DNA of 32,345 nt from JADFOB01 sp964651325 (GCA_964651325.1 CAZYXP010000010.1:1-32345), one strand, 5' to 3'. Counted from the stretch's first letter, positions 8,401-16,224 are shown. Program-made: numbers and translations. The notes: generated from the letters alone by a model not told the origin.

Positions 8401-9565
8401 AGGGAGCGTTTCGGCCGAAGCGCAAACCAAGGTGACCCAGCTTGATTCCCACAATGCCGCCGCCCGGGTCGTGCTCCAGGAGTTGTCGGACATGAACCGG
8501 AAGGGCCATGGGCTGCTGGATGAGGCCAACGCATTGCTGGACGACTTGGGTGACAAGACGAAACACGTTGAGTCGACGATTGAATCCCTTTGGGGATTGG
8601 CAGGCGGCGCGGAGGTACAGACCAAGGCGCTCGAGCGCAAACAGCAGGAAATCGAATCGATGGCTGCTCGACTCGCGGGCGAAGTCCAAGGCGCCCAAGC
8701 GATGCTCGGCAAGCTTTCAGAGCAATCGTCCGGGGCTGATGCCCAGGGTAAGATCATCGCCACACGTTGCCAGGACGCGAAGAAAATTGCGGACCGGTTG
8801 GTATCCATCAGCAAGCTTCTCAAAACAGCGAAGGATTCCGAACAGTCCATTACCGAGATGGTCGATGGCGCGAGCCGGGTTGCCGACGACTTGAGCAGCG
8901 CTGCCAACGCTTCGGATCAACTGTTGACGCAGTTCAGCCGGCAAGGCGAAGGCATCTCGGCGACCCTCAGCCATCTTGAAGCGCGGGCGGCCAAGATTGA
9001 GGCCGCCATCGTACGCTCCACCGAGAAGCCGGCCGAGCTCGTCCGCTCTGCCCAAACGCAGACCGCCCAGCTTGAGCGAGTCTGCGGTGCTGTTCGCAAG
9101 GTGTTTTCCTCGCTATCCAAGACGACCCTGGAGGCCAAGAAGCAGACGGACTCGTGCGGACAGATCAGCACCAAAGCTACGCAGCAAATTCGCAGCCTTC
9201 GAGCCGAAACGGATCGGTCCTCGAAGACATTGCGTGAGTGGATTGCCGAAGCGATTCGGGTGCAGACGCGACTCGAGCGAACGCTCGACCAAGCCCCATC
9301 GATCCGCCAAACGCATCCGATTGAGCCATTGGCCAATGTTTCGGACCGCACGACGATAGGAGACGCGATTGCCGAACCCCTGGCGGGCGGTGAGTTGACC
9401 ATGCTCGGCGAACCCGAAGGCGAAGGGGGATCGGATTGGTCAGCAACGGCCGATGCACCTCGATCCGCGCCGGCCGACCTTGCTGGAATACCGGGGAATC
9501 GAGCGGACGAAATCTCACGACTTTTGGCCGATGCGAAGAATCTGGTTCCCCAGCGTCCCAACTGA
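5402..9565 (+). CDS. Giant ExeA/GspA-type AAA ATPase with long coiled-coil tail
   Basis: A 1387-residue protein. The N-terminal 1-265 is an ExeA/GspA-like AAA ATPase: the MYTKFFGLSRRPFE start typical of the family, Walker A GEAGTGKT (50-57), Walker B ALLVIDQAE (125-133, Asp130), sensor region LAGQPQFKALL (161-171) and the lid SGGIPRLINHVAGEAM (228-243). In secretion systems such ATPases bind peptidoglycan or remodel secretin assembly, but no peptidoglycan-binding domain or membrane helix is seen here. From about residue 370 to 1300 the protein is almost entirely Glu/Ala/Gln/Lys/Arg-rich heptad sequence, a very long coiled coil with internal duplications of 66 and 47 residues. The C-terminus is short and acidic. 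The ribosome site is weak (AGG well upstream of ATG). The tail resembles cytoskeletal or chemoreceptor rods. The role is not known; a scaffold or motor-like function is inference. Confidence 0.88.
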   Translation: MYTKFFGLSRRPFEERADPQFYFPTSHGDEVLASLEYESQSGQSIALLIGEAGTGKTLLMRSLLMRGKPSDQSVVLTWAAGGQSSVIREACKAFGVTLPTSFSAGRGLARMRRHLKRVTTNGRRALLVIDQAEHLSHEQLEEISELTSLHLCDQSMLTVMLAGQPQFKALLDRAELSSLRQRLFGERVLVPFSSAETEAYIAHRVKVAGAANADLFERSAIEVIHRVSGGIPRLINHVAGEAMLGAYGASRKTVTESVVLELVKEHAYAEPMPTTAPSSETAAVDLQGGMGSKAESGTGVVRSASLSRDRLEVEGDPLFGVGEPATDHAADVGYGVGSGMILDQLGGVGLESLNPLEGGDQGGMMVDRGHLLLENLERALARAERMSTTSQAALAQSTAVETHLETLVGHAQRIAVELGGSVTRANDSLSTLNARIRSEVSTAQDRMAVTHERLAELPGILETADHKVAHLQDACANAEHVETSLRQFGEQLADQADTVQERISVAVTGTQAGQEALDRASKLIETMQREEANHEQSSRRAGDQIDAKLRTLNQSLSKAERIKEELLHKSINHFEATLQKSLDRIAASQLEAWSATQRTSDEALSKADRAIASLAAQTENMLTEANRIKDDLLHKSMEHFEGKLEKVLDRFCVAQLEAINAMESRETELRSQVSGLEARAEVLQRMLRTTGQKVDAMQKRSTDVATDCKKSLAQISVKEQRVAQLGCDLDSSIERGEAHKTEMQCATGKAEALQRGVAAMLVDIGAAQERAVAAAAQIEGHKAIVSNIEQAVQQGQSATSDLDAVVSHVGQLQSDVAEIAQKAALKTEQFRSGVDQVEREAEATIARIEQAATERTEQMQRDVAVVTEEASATTQQFRSGVEQVEREAEATVTHIAQAAIERTQRTQNDIAAVVEEASVKTEAFQSRVGQVERVAEATIERIAEVTKERTEQLKGEVAQVAEEACAKTEVFRAGVCKVQVEADETIARIAQAVAQGSDAIGSVSAEAQTKVTQLDSHNAAARVVLQELSDMNRKGHGLLDEANALLDDLGDKTKHVESTIESLWGLAGGAEVQTKALERKQQEIESMAARLAGEVQGAQAMLGKLSEQSSGADAQGKIIATRCQDAKKIADRLVSISKLLKTAKDSEQSITEMVDGASRVADDLSSAANASDQLLTQFSRQGEGISATLSHLEARAAKIEAAIVRSTEKPAELVRSAQTQTAQLERVCGAVRKVFSSLSKTTLEAKKQTDSCGQISTKATQQIRSLRAETDRSSKTLREWIAEAIRVQTRLERTLDQAPSIRQTHPIEPLANVSDRTTIGDAIAEPLAGGELTMLGEPEGEGGSDWSATADAPRSAPADLAGIPGNRADEISRLLADAKNLVPQRPN
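7082..7378 (+). repeat. In-frame duplication, 66-residue period
   Basis: Within the giant ATPase, two coding segments begin at 7082 and 7280, 198 bases (66 residues) apart. Residues starting RIKEELLHKSINHFEATLQK in copy 1 align with RIKDDLLHKSMEHFEGKLEK in copy 2, continuing to SQLEAW and AQLEAI. The similarity covers about 33 residues of each period and is best explained by a tandem duplication within the coiled coil. Confidence 0.75.
7877..8440 (+). repeat. In-frame tandem repeat, four units of 47 residues
   Basis: Units begin at 7877, 8018, 8159 and 8300, exactly 141 bases (47 residues) apart; the fourth degenerates near its end. Shared blocks are FRSGVDQVEREAEATI / FRSGVEQVEREAEATV / FQSRVGQVERVAEATI / FRAGVCKVQVEADETI, followed by an ERTEQ-type segment and EEAS or EEAC. 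The period does not divide into heptads, but 47 is near a hendecad or heptad mixture (four 11s plus 3). This shows how the tail grew. Confidence 0.8.
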
Positions 9566-9657
9566 CCCCGCGCTCAAAGTCCGCGCGGTGCTCCGGGCTC
9601 ATGGGGTGTCGCGGTTCCCCGTGGCGAAGCGAGGTCGTAGGATGCGCTCTGACCCGC

Positions 9658-9732
9658 AGCCGCGCAAGCCAAAGCATGCGGCTCGGGAAAACGGGTAGGG
9701 CCGGTCCGCGGGCTGACGCCCCGCGGCTCTGA
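9658..9732. repeat. Two palindromic repeats (families A and B) side by side
   Basis: AGCCGCGCAAGCC...GCATGCGGCTCGG at 9658-9686 is a family A element and also an inverted repeat (AGCCGC/GCGGCT). GGTCCGCGGGCTGACGC... at 9703-9732 is family B, with CCGCGGG/CCCGCGG-type arms and ending in GGCTCTGA. They lie just past the stop of the giant ATPase and before the convergent lpxD stop, where a hairpin could end transcription from either side. Confidence 0.7.
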
Positions 9733-9770
9733 TCCCTCAATGAAGCCGAAAACTCAGGCGTAACAAATCG

Positions 9771-10838
9771 CTAGGAAATCGGCTTTTCGGCGTCGGCCAG
9801 CATTCGCAGCTCGGCCACTTCCTTTTCGAGGGCTTTGATTCGCTTGAACCACCCCGGAAGCTTGCGTACCGCGGTGTGCGATCGGTGCGCTTCGGTGATC
9901 GGCACGGCCGGCGATCCAAAATAGGTTTTTCCGCCCTCCAAATCGCCCACCACGCCCCCTTGGGCACCGACTACGGCATGGTCGCCAATGGTCTGATGTC
10001 CCGCTAATCCGACCTGCCCTGCAAGGGTCACATGCTGCCCCACGGTGACCGACCCGGCCAGGCCTACCTGCCCGACAAATAGGCAATGCTCACCGATCTT
10101 GCAGCCGTGCCCAATGGTTACATTGTCGCTGAATTTGGTGCCGGAATGGATTTCGGTACTTCCGATGGTTGCGCGATCGATGGAGCAGTTGGCCCCTATT
10201 TCTACATCGTCGCCGAGCACCGCGTTGCCGATTTGCGGTATTTTGACCCATTTCCCCTCATGCGGCGCAAAGCCCAGCCCATCTTGGCCGATGACCGAGC
10301 CGGCGTGAATCGTGCAACGATCGCCGAGGACGCAGCCATCGTAGATGACCACGTTGGGGAACAGAATACAATCGTGGCCGATAGAGGCGTCCTTAGCGAC
10401 GCAGCAACCGGGATAGATGGTGCAGTTGTTGCCGACGGTGGCGCCTTCAGCGATGGTCGAGAATTCCGCAATGTTTAGATTGCTGCCGGTTGTTGCCGCT
10501 TCGTGAATGCTCGCCCGGTCGGAAATGCCCCATTGAGGGTGCCGCCGATAGCCGTACATGGCGATAATGGCCACGGCCAAGGCTGCGTAGGGATCATCTA
10601 TGCGGATCGCGGACTTGCCGGCCGGAAGTTTGACGCCAGCTTTCAGGATCACGGCGGAGGCGTCGGTATGGGCGACGGCTTTGAGGTATTTTTCGTTGGA
10701 AAGGAAAGACAGCTCTCCTGAGACTGCAGATTCCAGCGTATTGATCGCGGTGACCTGAAGATCCTCGCCCTCTAGGGACGCGTTGAATCCATGGTGCGCG
10801 AGGATTTCGCAAAGTTGACTGAGGCGATAGAGGTTCAT
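9771..10838 (-). CDS. lpxD: UDP-3-O-acylglucosamine N-acyltransferase
   Basis: LpxD transfers the second hydroxyacyl chain from acyl carrier protein to UDP-3-O-acylglucosamine, the third step of lipid A synthesis, in the cytoplasm. The 355-residue length is usual. The N-terminal UDP-binding domain (about 1-100) is followed by left-handed beta-helix hexapeptide repeats (about 108-325) and a C-terminal helix (RIKALEKEVAELRML). The family hallmark GQDGLGFAP...WVKIPQIG...VEIGANCSIDRAT is at about 184-223. The catalytic His is His244 in VTIGHGCKIG; the usual Ala-His-Asn is Gly-His-Gly here. It stands alone, without lpxA, fabZ or bamA, and its ribosome site is weak (AGGA about 15 bases before ATG). 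Identification is firm; the product shows the organism makes lipid A-type lipopolysaccharide. Confidence 0.95.
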   Translation of the reverse strand: MNLYRLSQLCEILAHHGFNASLEGEDLQVTAINTLESAVSGELSFLSNEKYLKAVAHTDASAVILKAGVKLPAGKSAIRIDDPYAALAVAIIAMYGYRRHPQWGISDRASIHEAATTGSNLNIAEFSTIAEGATVGNNCTIYPGCCVAKDASIGHDCILFPNVVIYDGCVLGDRCTIHAGSVIGQDGLGFAPHEGKWVKIPQIGNAVLGDDVEIGANCSIDRATIGSTEIHSGTKFSDNVTIGHGCKIGEHCLFVGQVGLAGSVTVGQHVTLAGQVGLAGHQTIGDHAVVGAQGGVVGDLEGGKTYFGSPAVPITEAHRSHTAVRKLPGWFKRIKALEKEVAELRMLADAEKPIS

Positions 10839-11210
10839 TTTCTGTGGAGAATCCTATAGCGAATCATCTAGACCGCTATTCTCAGCGTGGATTTGCGGGG
10901 TGTCAATGAAACTGTTCGTTGCGGGGCGCAGTATGGGGCCAATTCTTATCGGGCCGAACCGGTGCGCGTGCCGCCGATATCGCTGGAGTTTGTGGGTTAC
11001 GGCATTAGACTACCGCGTCCGGAGCCGCGATCCCCTGCCAGCGACACGGGATGCGGGCGGGAATATTTGAGGCTTTAATCGAATATGGACCCCGAGGGGT
11101 AACCGGTCCCCGTCAGACGATTGCCCGCCTTGATCTGCCGTAAGGTTGGGTTTATGAGAATAGGATGCAGGTGTCCCGACGCGTTGGTTCCCGTTGGATT
11201 CGAGTAAGTT
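10839..11210. other. Divergent intergenic region, lpxD / glycosyltransferase
   Basis: This 372-base gap separates two outward-facing genes and must hold both promoters. No protein or RNA gene is supported. A weak sigma-70-like pair facing right is TTGATC (11130-11135), a 17-base spacer and TATGAG (11153-11158). A short GACCCC/GGGG-type hairpin lies near 11090-11110. I found no repeat element here. Confidence 0.45.
11130..11158 (+). promoter_or_regulatory. Weak sigma-70-like promoter for the family 2 glycosyltransferase
   Basis: TTGATC matches the -35 consensus at 4 of 6 positions, the spacer is exactly 17 bases, and TATGAG matches the -10 at 4 of 6. It sits 52 bases before the ATG at 11211. 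Such matches arise often by chance. Confidence 0.22.
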
Positions 11211-12770
11211 ATGCCGTTAAGTTCAATGTTGCTTTGGGGTGTGTTTGGGGTCTTTGTCGTGGCGACCATGGCGCTGGCCGCGTACGGGTTGCACCTCTAT
11301 GTTCTGCTGTTGTTGTTCCGGCGGCAGTCCAAGCACCACCGCAGCCGACAAGAGCTCACCGTTCTTCAGTATGCCCGGGTTACGGACGACGACGCTTGGC
11401 CTAGCGTGACGAGCCAGATTCCCATTTACAATGAAGCCGACGTCGCTGTGCGCGTGATTGAGGCCGTTGCCGCCATTGAATACCCGGCCGGCAAGCATGA
11501 GATTCAGGTTCTCGACGATAGTACGGATCACACGCGCAACATCATCGATCATGTCGTCGCCCGCCTCACCGCGCGCGGCCGGGACGTCAAGGTGATCCGC
11601 CGAGCCGACCGGTCTGGCTACAAAGCCGGGGCGCTCTCGCACGGATTGACCACGGCAACCGGATCCTACGTCGCCATCTTTGATGCGGATTTTGTTCCGC
11701 CCAAGTCGTTCTTACGGAAAGCGGTTCCTCTTTTGGAGTCGGATGCCAAAATGGCGTGTCTTCAGGGTCGTTGGACTCATCTGAATCGCCACGAGTCCTG
11801 GTTGACATCGGCACAGGCGCTTGGCATCGATGGCCATTTTGCAATCGAGCAGGGTGCGCGAGCTTGGAACGGGCTGATGATGAATTTCAACGGTACGGCA
11901 GGGGTCTGGCGTAAGGCCGCCATCGACGATCCGGCCGTGGGTGGTTGGAGCGGGGATACGCTGACCGAAGACCTGGATCTTTCCTACCGCGCCCAGTTGG
12001 CCGGTTGGCGGTTGGAGTATTGCTTGGACTTGCCATGTCCGGCGGAGCTTCCTGGCACGGTGGCCGCCCTAAAGAGTCAACAACGGCGGTGGGCGACGGG
12101 ATCGATCCAAGTCGCGTGCAAGCTTCTTCCGCGTATTTGGCGCGCCAAGATTTCTCTGGCCGAAAAGGTCGAGGCCACGTTGCACCTGACTCATTATTCC
12201 GTAGCGTTGTGGATGCTAATTCTGGCGCTGGTCGCCAGGCCCATGCTGCTGATCTTTGCTGACGAGCGGTTGTTTTCCGGATGGGCATGGATCGCTTGGG
12301 GGATTATCCTTTTGTCAGCTTTTGCTCCGTCGTTTGTTTACGCGTATGCCCGGTATAGCTTGGACGGTCGATGGGGCGGGTTGCGGACGATTCCCTCCAT
12401 GCTGGTGCTCGGATGCGGTTTGTGTTTGAACAACGCGATCGCCGTGCTTCGCGGCTTGCGGCTTCGTGGGGGGGAGTTTGTGCGCACGCCCAAGTCGGGT
12501 AGTGCCGGATTCGAGAAGAAGCGTTCGAGCTATGTGACTTCCGCGAGTGCCTTGTGGTTCGGAGAACTGGGGCTCGGGGTGTACGCAGCGTTTTCGTTTG
12601 TTCTGTGTTTTACGCAATACCATCGGGCGTTTAGTTTTTTCCTGCTGCTCTATGCGATTGGCTTCTTGGTTATTGGATGGCTGTCGCGACCGCGCCGGCA
12701 GCGTGACGGTGCCGACGAAGCGGAGTCGATGGCCGTTCCTACGCTTATCGGCGCCAAGGCGTCCACGTAG
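11211..12770 (+). CDS. Cellulose-synthase-like family 2 glycosyltransferase
   Basis: A 519-residue membrane glycosyltransferase that would add sugars from a nucleotide-sugar donor at the cytoplasmic face and may export the chain. Membrane helices lie at about 8-36 and several after residue 320. Between them is the processive GT2 core: Asp102/Asp103 in VLDDST, DAD (158-160), SGYKAGAL before it, TED (252-254, in LTEDLDLSYR) and QQRRW (290-294). That D, DxD, TED, QxxRW set is diagnostic of the cellulose/hyaluronan/glucomannan synthase class. 'SQIPIYNE' replaces the more usual 'VTVQLPVYNE'. The likely product is a beta-glycan or glycolipid sugar; CslA-type mannan synthases share these motifs. No PilZ domain is seen. 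It is followed after 15 bases by a second membrane glycosyltransferase on the same strand. Confidence 0.9.
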   Translation: MPLSSMLLWGVFGVFVVATMALAAYGLHLYVLLLLFRRQSKHHRSRQELTVLQYARVTDDDAWPSVTSQIPIYNEADVAVRVIEAVAAIEYPAGKHEIQVLDDSTDHTRNIIDHVVARLTARGRDVKVIRRADRSGYKAGALSHGLTTATGSYVAIFDADFVPPKSFLRKAVPLLESDAKMACLQGRWTHLNRHESWLTSAQALGIDGHFAIEQGARAWNGLMMNFNGTAGVWRKAAIDDPAVGGWSGDTLTEDLDLSYRAQLAGWRLEYCLDLPCPAELPGTVAALKSQQRRWATGSIQVACKLLPRIWRAKISLAEKVEATLHLTHYSVALWMLILALVARPMLLIFADERLFSGWAWIAWGIILLSAFAPSFVYAYARYSLDGRWGGLRTIPSMLVLGCGLCLNNAIAVLRGLRLRGGEFVRTPKSGSAGFEKKRSSYVTSASALWFGELGLGVYAAFSFVLCFTQYHRAFSFFLLLYAIGFLVIGWLSRPRRQRDGADEAESMAVPTLIGAKAST

Positions 12771-12785
12771 GGGCGCAGCCTCGTG

Positions 12786-14258
12786 ATGAGCCAGGGCCTA
12801 TCGTGCGAACCATCCACAACCCTTCGCCGGGAGCCCGTTTGGCTGGGTATGGCCCGGTACGCGGCGTGGTTGCCGCTGTTCTACTTCGCCATCCACACCG
12901 CGATGTTGGGGTCGATCGCCCAAGACGTCGGTTCATTTCAGATCGCCTACGTCATTGCTTTCCTTGGGTATTTGGGCTTGTTGTGGCTGTGGCGGCCGCG
13001 ACCGGCTGACGTTCACCGCAACCCTGCGCGATGGCTGATCCCGTGCTTGCTATTGCGCGTGATCCCGCTGGCGGTCGAGCCGACCGACGATGCTCATCGC
13101 TACTTGTGGGAGGGGCGGGTCCAACTGGCGGGTCACAATCCCTTTGTGTTGGCTCCGGACAGCGATCTGCTCGTTTCGCTTCGAGGCGAGGATTGGGATC
13201 TCATCAATCACCGAGATTACCCGGCGATTTACCCACCGCTGGCTCAGATCGAGTTTCTTGCTGCCGCAGCGGTTCACCCTTCGATTTACACGACCAAGGC
13301 CCTGCACGCGTTTTGGGATGCGTTGAGCGTCGTACTGCTGGCGGCCATTCTTGCCGCCGCGGGCCGATCGCCGACGCGCGCGCTTATCTACGGAGCCTGC
13401 CCGCTGGTTCTGACTGCTTTCTCTGTCGAGGGGCACGTGGACAGTCTGATGATCCTGCTGCTGGTGCTTGCGTGGCGATTGGATCAGCGCGGCAACCGTG
13501 TGGCCGCGGGGATCGCGTTGGGGGGGAGCATCGCGGCCAAGCTGTTTCCTGTGGTGTTTCTGCCGTGGTTTCTTTTTCGCTCCAAGAGGGCGTTTTTCGC
13601 GGCGCTCGCGGCCATCGCGATCTTATACCTGCCCTATTGCAGTGCCGGTCAATCGCTATTCGGTAGCCTTGGTCGGTTCTCGTCGGTTGATTCGTTCTTC
13701 AGTTTCGGGGGAACGCTGTTCGATGTGGACTACTCGAACTCGGCCACGCGCCTTGCGATCGCGTTCGTCGCGGGGTTGATGCTCTTGGTACTCGCGATAC
13801 GCGGGTCCGGCGTGTTCACGCAACAAGACGACGCGCCGGTATCGGCGCGGGGCTTGTCTGACGCCGAGGCGTCGCGCGGGCTGAAGTCCGCGGCTCGGGG
13901 TAGGTGGGGCGCTTGGGTGGCTTGCGGCGGGAGTCAAGCGGACGGTCTTGGCTTTGGGCGGTACGGCGTTGCGGCGTCTGGCCTGCTCATATTGACGATC
14001 CCGGTGGTCCACTACTGGTACTTCGCGCTGCCCATGGTTTTTCTGGCGGCTCGATGGCGGCTGACGTGGATCACGGTTGGGTTGCTATCGGTCTATTACT
14101 TCGATGCCCAAGGAATACTGGTTGAGACTGGTCAGTGGGCCATGCCGGTTGGCGCGCCTTTGTGGGTGTGGCGGGGTTTCCTGTTTGCGTGGATCGCCCA
14201 AGCCTTGATTGCCGGCTGGGCGAGTTGGCAGAAGCGGGCTGCCGGCGATGGGCCCTAG
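12786..14258 (+). CDS. Multi-spanning membrane glycosyltransferase, GT87/mannosyltransferase-like
   Basis: A 490-residue hydrophobic protein with roughly ten or more predicted membrane helices. The first extracytoplasmic loop has VEPTDDAHRYLWEGRVQLAG, with the Asp-Asp/Tyr-Leu-Trp-Glu-Gly-Arg pattern seen in polyprenyl-phosphate-sugar transferases (GT-C fold, GT87-like). A second motif is INHRDYPAIYPPLAQIEF. It would use a lipid-linked sugar such as polyprenyl-phosphate mannose at the outer face; the DPM1-like gene at 17327 could supply that donor. ATG at 12786 is preferred over the GTG at 12783. It probably shares a transcript with the GT2 gene ending at 12770. Residues about 350-380 are an odd polar loop encoded partly by a palindromic repeat. 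Its stop shares the palindrome CTAG with the convergent mlaD stop. Substrate is inference. Confidence 0.8.
   Translation: MSQGLSCEPSTTLRREPVWLGMARYAAWLPLFYFAIHTAMLGSIAQDVGSFQIAYVIAFLGYLGLLWLWRPRPADVHRNPARWLIPCLLLRVIPLAVEPTDDAHRYLWEGRVQLAGHNPFVLAPDSDLLVSLRGEDWDLINHRDYPAIYPPLAQIEFLAAAAVHPSIYTTKALHAFWDALSVVLLAAILAAAGRSPTRALIYGACPLVLTAFSVEGHVDSLMILLLVLAWRLDQRGNRVAAGIALGGSIAAKLFPVVFLPWFLFRSKRAFFAALAAIAILYLPYCSAGQSLFGSLGRFSSVDSFFSFGGTLFDVDYSNSATRLAIAFVAGLMLLVLAIRGSGVFTQQDDAPVSARGLSDAEASRGLKSAARGRWGAWVACGGSQADGLGFGRYGVAASGLLILTIPVVHYWYFALPMVFLAARWRLTWITVGLLSVYYFDAQGILVETGQWAMPVGAPLWVWRGFLFAWIAQALIAGWASWQKRAAGDGP
13872..13900 (+). repeat. Family A palindromic repeat inside a coding sequence
   Basis: TCGCGCGGGCTGAAG...GCGGCTCGGGG is the reverse complement of the intergenic family A half-element at 18117 and 20501, with one or two changes. 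It lies in frame in the membrane glycosyltransferase gene, encoding part of the loop 'SRGLKSAARGR' at about residues 363-373. The flanking 13835-13871 is also repeat-like. Confidence 0.7.
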
Positions 14259-15406
14259 GGTTGGGCGGCCATCTTGGCTTGGCGATCCTTCTTGGAGCCG
14301 CCGGGTGTCTTGAAATTCTTGCGTAGAATCGGTGGGCCGACCGGTGATGCTTGCGAAATGGTGATGTATCCATCGTCGCGAATTTTGCCGCTGATGATCG
14401 CAAAGTCCGCCAGGACCACATTGAGCCGATCCAGCGCCAGGACAGCGGCTTCGTAGAGTCGTTCGTCTTTGGCGATGAGGCCAGCGGTTCCGCGTCCTTG
14501 CTCGATGCCGTTGATCAAGTGCACCAGGCCGGTGGCGGCCTCTCCCGCTTGAGCCAGAAGTTCATCGAGCAGATTGAACGATCCGTCGAGTTTTGTTTCG
14601 GTTCCTGCGATCAACCCGGTGGCGTCGTCGGCCAGTTCGGTCGACTTCCGTTTCCAGATTTCGACCGTCTCTTTCAGTGTCGCACTGGTGTCTTTCAAAT
14701 CGAGGACCACGCCCTTGATGTCTCCCTGAACTTCAACATCGCCGAGCACGACGTTCATATTCGCTATGAGATCATCCATTCGTTCGACCACGGTCGAAAT
14801 GTTGGCCATCGATTTCCCCGCACCCGGTTGGGGATCATCCACATTCGCTACGCTCCGTTGCTTGATGAGTTCGTCCAGGCTCAGGGCGACCGGTTCTACG
14901 GCCACGGCAACATTGCCAATGGTGTCGAGCATCCTTTGGAAGGATTCCACCATGGAGGGCGTGATGACTTCGTTGAGCATGCTCGCCATCTCTCCGCGCA
15001 TCGTGGCGTTTTCTTGGGGCATGAGCTTGGAGGTCACGTTCTCTTCGAAAACGATGTTGATTTGCCCCGATCCGATACCAAGCGTTGCTCCATACACTTT
15101 GGCATGGGCGCCCATGGGTACGGAATAACCCCGGCTGATCAAAGTCCGGATGACGACCCCTTTCTCGGGGGCATCGCGGTCTCGAAAATCCAAACTTGAG
15201 ACACGTCCGATTTCGACTCCGTTGAGTTTGACGGGCGTCCCTTCCGCCACGCCGCGCAGATCTCGCACGCCGATGATGTTGAGCTCCCAATCCGTCGTGC
15301 GCAGCCACGTCGGCGCCTCGCCGAACCACACCATCAAGACGCCCAAGGCCCCTACAGAGGCCACGACGAACACGCCAACCAAAAAGTTTCGTGAATTCTC
15401 TTTCAT
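14255..15406 (-). CDS. mlaD: MCE-domain lipid transport protein, MlaD family
   Basis: Inner-membrane anchored substrate-binding subunit of an Mla-type phospholipid transporter. The 383-residue protein has one N-terminal membrane helix (about 9-28), an MCE domain at about 36-115 (VRDLRGVAEGTPVKLNGVEI, GRVSSLDF), and a long helical tail to about residue 310 that may form a tube or needle through the periplasm, longer than E. coli MlaD (183 residues). The Lys-rich C-terminus is short. Its start overlaps the mlaF stop (ATGA at 15403-15406), so it is translated directly after the ATPase. MCE proteins of this length are closer to the PqiB/Mce1 or Mycobacterium style in tail length but single-domain. 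Confident for the family. Confidence 0.92.
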   Translation of the reverse strand: MKENSRNFLVGVFVVASVGALGVLMVWFGEAPTWLRTTDWELNIIGVRDLRGVAEGTPVKLNGVEIGRVSSLDFRDRDAPEKGVVIRTLISRGYSVPMGAHAKVYGATLGIGSGQINIVFEENVTSKLMPQENATMRGEMASMLNEVITPSMVESFQRMLDTIGNVAVAVEPVALSLDELIKQRSVANVDDPQPGAGKSMANISTVVERMDDLIANMNVVLGDVEVQGDIKGVVLDLKDTSATLKETVEIWKRKSTELADDATGLIAGTETKLDGSFNLLDELLAQAGEAATGLVHLINGIEQGRGTAGLIAKDERLYEAAVLALDRLNVVLADFAIISGKIRDDGYITISQASPVGPPILRKNFKTPGGSKKDRQAKMAAQP

Positions 15407-16206
15407 GATCCCGTCTGCTCGTGAAGTTCTCTAAGCACCTCTTCGCCGCAACGACCTTCGACAAAGTTGCGCACGCGCAAATCATCGCTTTTCATCACGG
15501 ACTTGGCCTTTCCGTCGAAGATAAACTTGCCCTTATGCAGCATGACAATGCGATCCGCCACCTTATTGGCGCTGGCCATGTCGTGCGTTACGACCACGCT
15601 GGTCACCCCGAGCTCGCGCTGGAGTTTGATAATCAGCTCGTTTATTTCGTCGGCCCGCGGCGGGTCCAGCCCGGTCGTCGGTTCATCGTAGAGCACCAGC
15701 TCGGGGTTGACGGCGATGGCCCGAGCCAGCGCCACCCGTTTTTTCTGTCCCCCGGAAAGATCTGCAGGCCACTTATCCTGTAGGCCGTCGAGGCCGACCA
15801 TCGCCAGTTTTTCTTTGACGACGCGGGCGATCTCCGCTTGGCGCCGGCCGGTGTGTTCCTGTATGGGGAACGCGATGTTATCCGCGACGGTCATCGAATC
15901 GAACAGCGCGCTGAGCTGAAAAAGAAATCCGAATCGAGGTCTGATCGAAACCAGGTCTCGCTCGGACATCGTATCCAACCTCAAGTCGCGGTAGTAGACC
16001 GCGCCCTTGTCGGGCTTGAGCAAACGAACGATGTGTTTGAGGATCACACTCTTGCCCGAACCCGATTCCCCTATGACCACCGTGGTTTCCCCTGTCTTGA
16101 GCTCCAGGTCGATGCCCTTGAGCACGTCAAGGTCGTCGAAGCTTTTGTGGATACCCACGAGTCGAATGAGGGATTCGGTATTTGCGTGTTCCACGGCCGT
16201 CGGCAT
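15403..16206 (-). CDS. mlaF: ABC transporter ATPase, MlaF family
   Basis: The ATP-hydrolysing subunit of the Mla lipid transporter, 267 residues. Walker A GESGSGKS (46-53), Q-loop FLFQLSALFDSMTV (about 94-107), signature LSGGQKKRVALARA (150-163), Walker B LVLYDEPTTGLDP (170-182) and H-loop His208 (VVVTHD). 'SALFDSMTVADNIAFP' is characteristic of MlaF against other ABC ATPases. It starts 18 bases after the mlaE stop and overlaps mlaD by four bases. No mlaB-like STAS gene is in the window. Confidence 0.95.
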   Translation of the reverse strand: MPTAVEHANTESLIRLVGIHKSFDDLDVLKGIDLELKTGETTVVIGESGSGKSVILKHIVRLLKPDKGAVYYRDLRLDTMSERDLVSIRPRFGFLFQLSALFDSMTVADNIAFPIQEHTGRRQAEIARVVKEKLAMVGLDGLQDKWPADLSGGQKKRVALARAIAVNPELVLYDEPTTGLDPPRADEINELIIKLQRELGVTSVVVTHDMASANKVADRIVMLHKGKFIFDGKAKSVMKSDDLRVRNFVEGRCGEEVLRELHEQTGS

Positions 16207-16224
16207 CGTCTGATCATCCCAAGG

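Noticed and set aside
7682..8907. Two long minus-strand ORFs across the coiled coil
   Set aside because: They mirror the biased codons of the coiled-coil repeats; the Ser/Thr/Ala- or Leu/Arg/His-rich products have no recognisable features.
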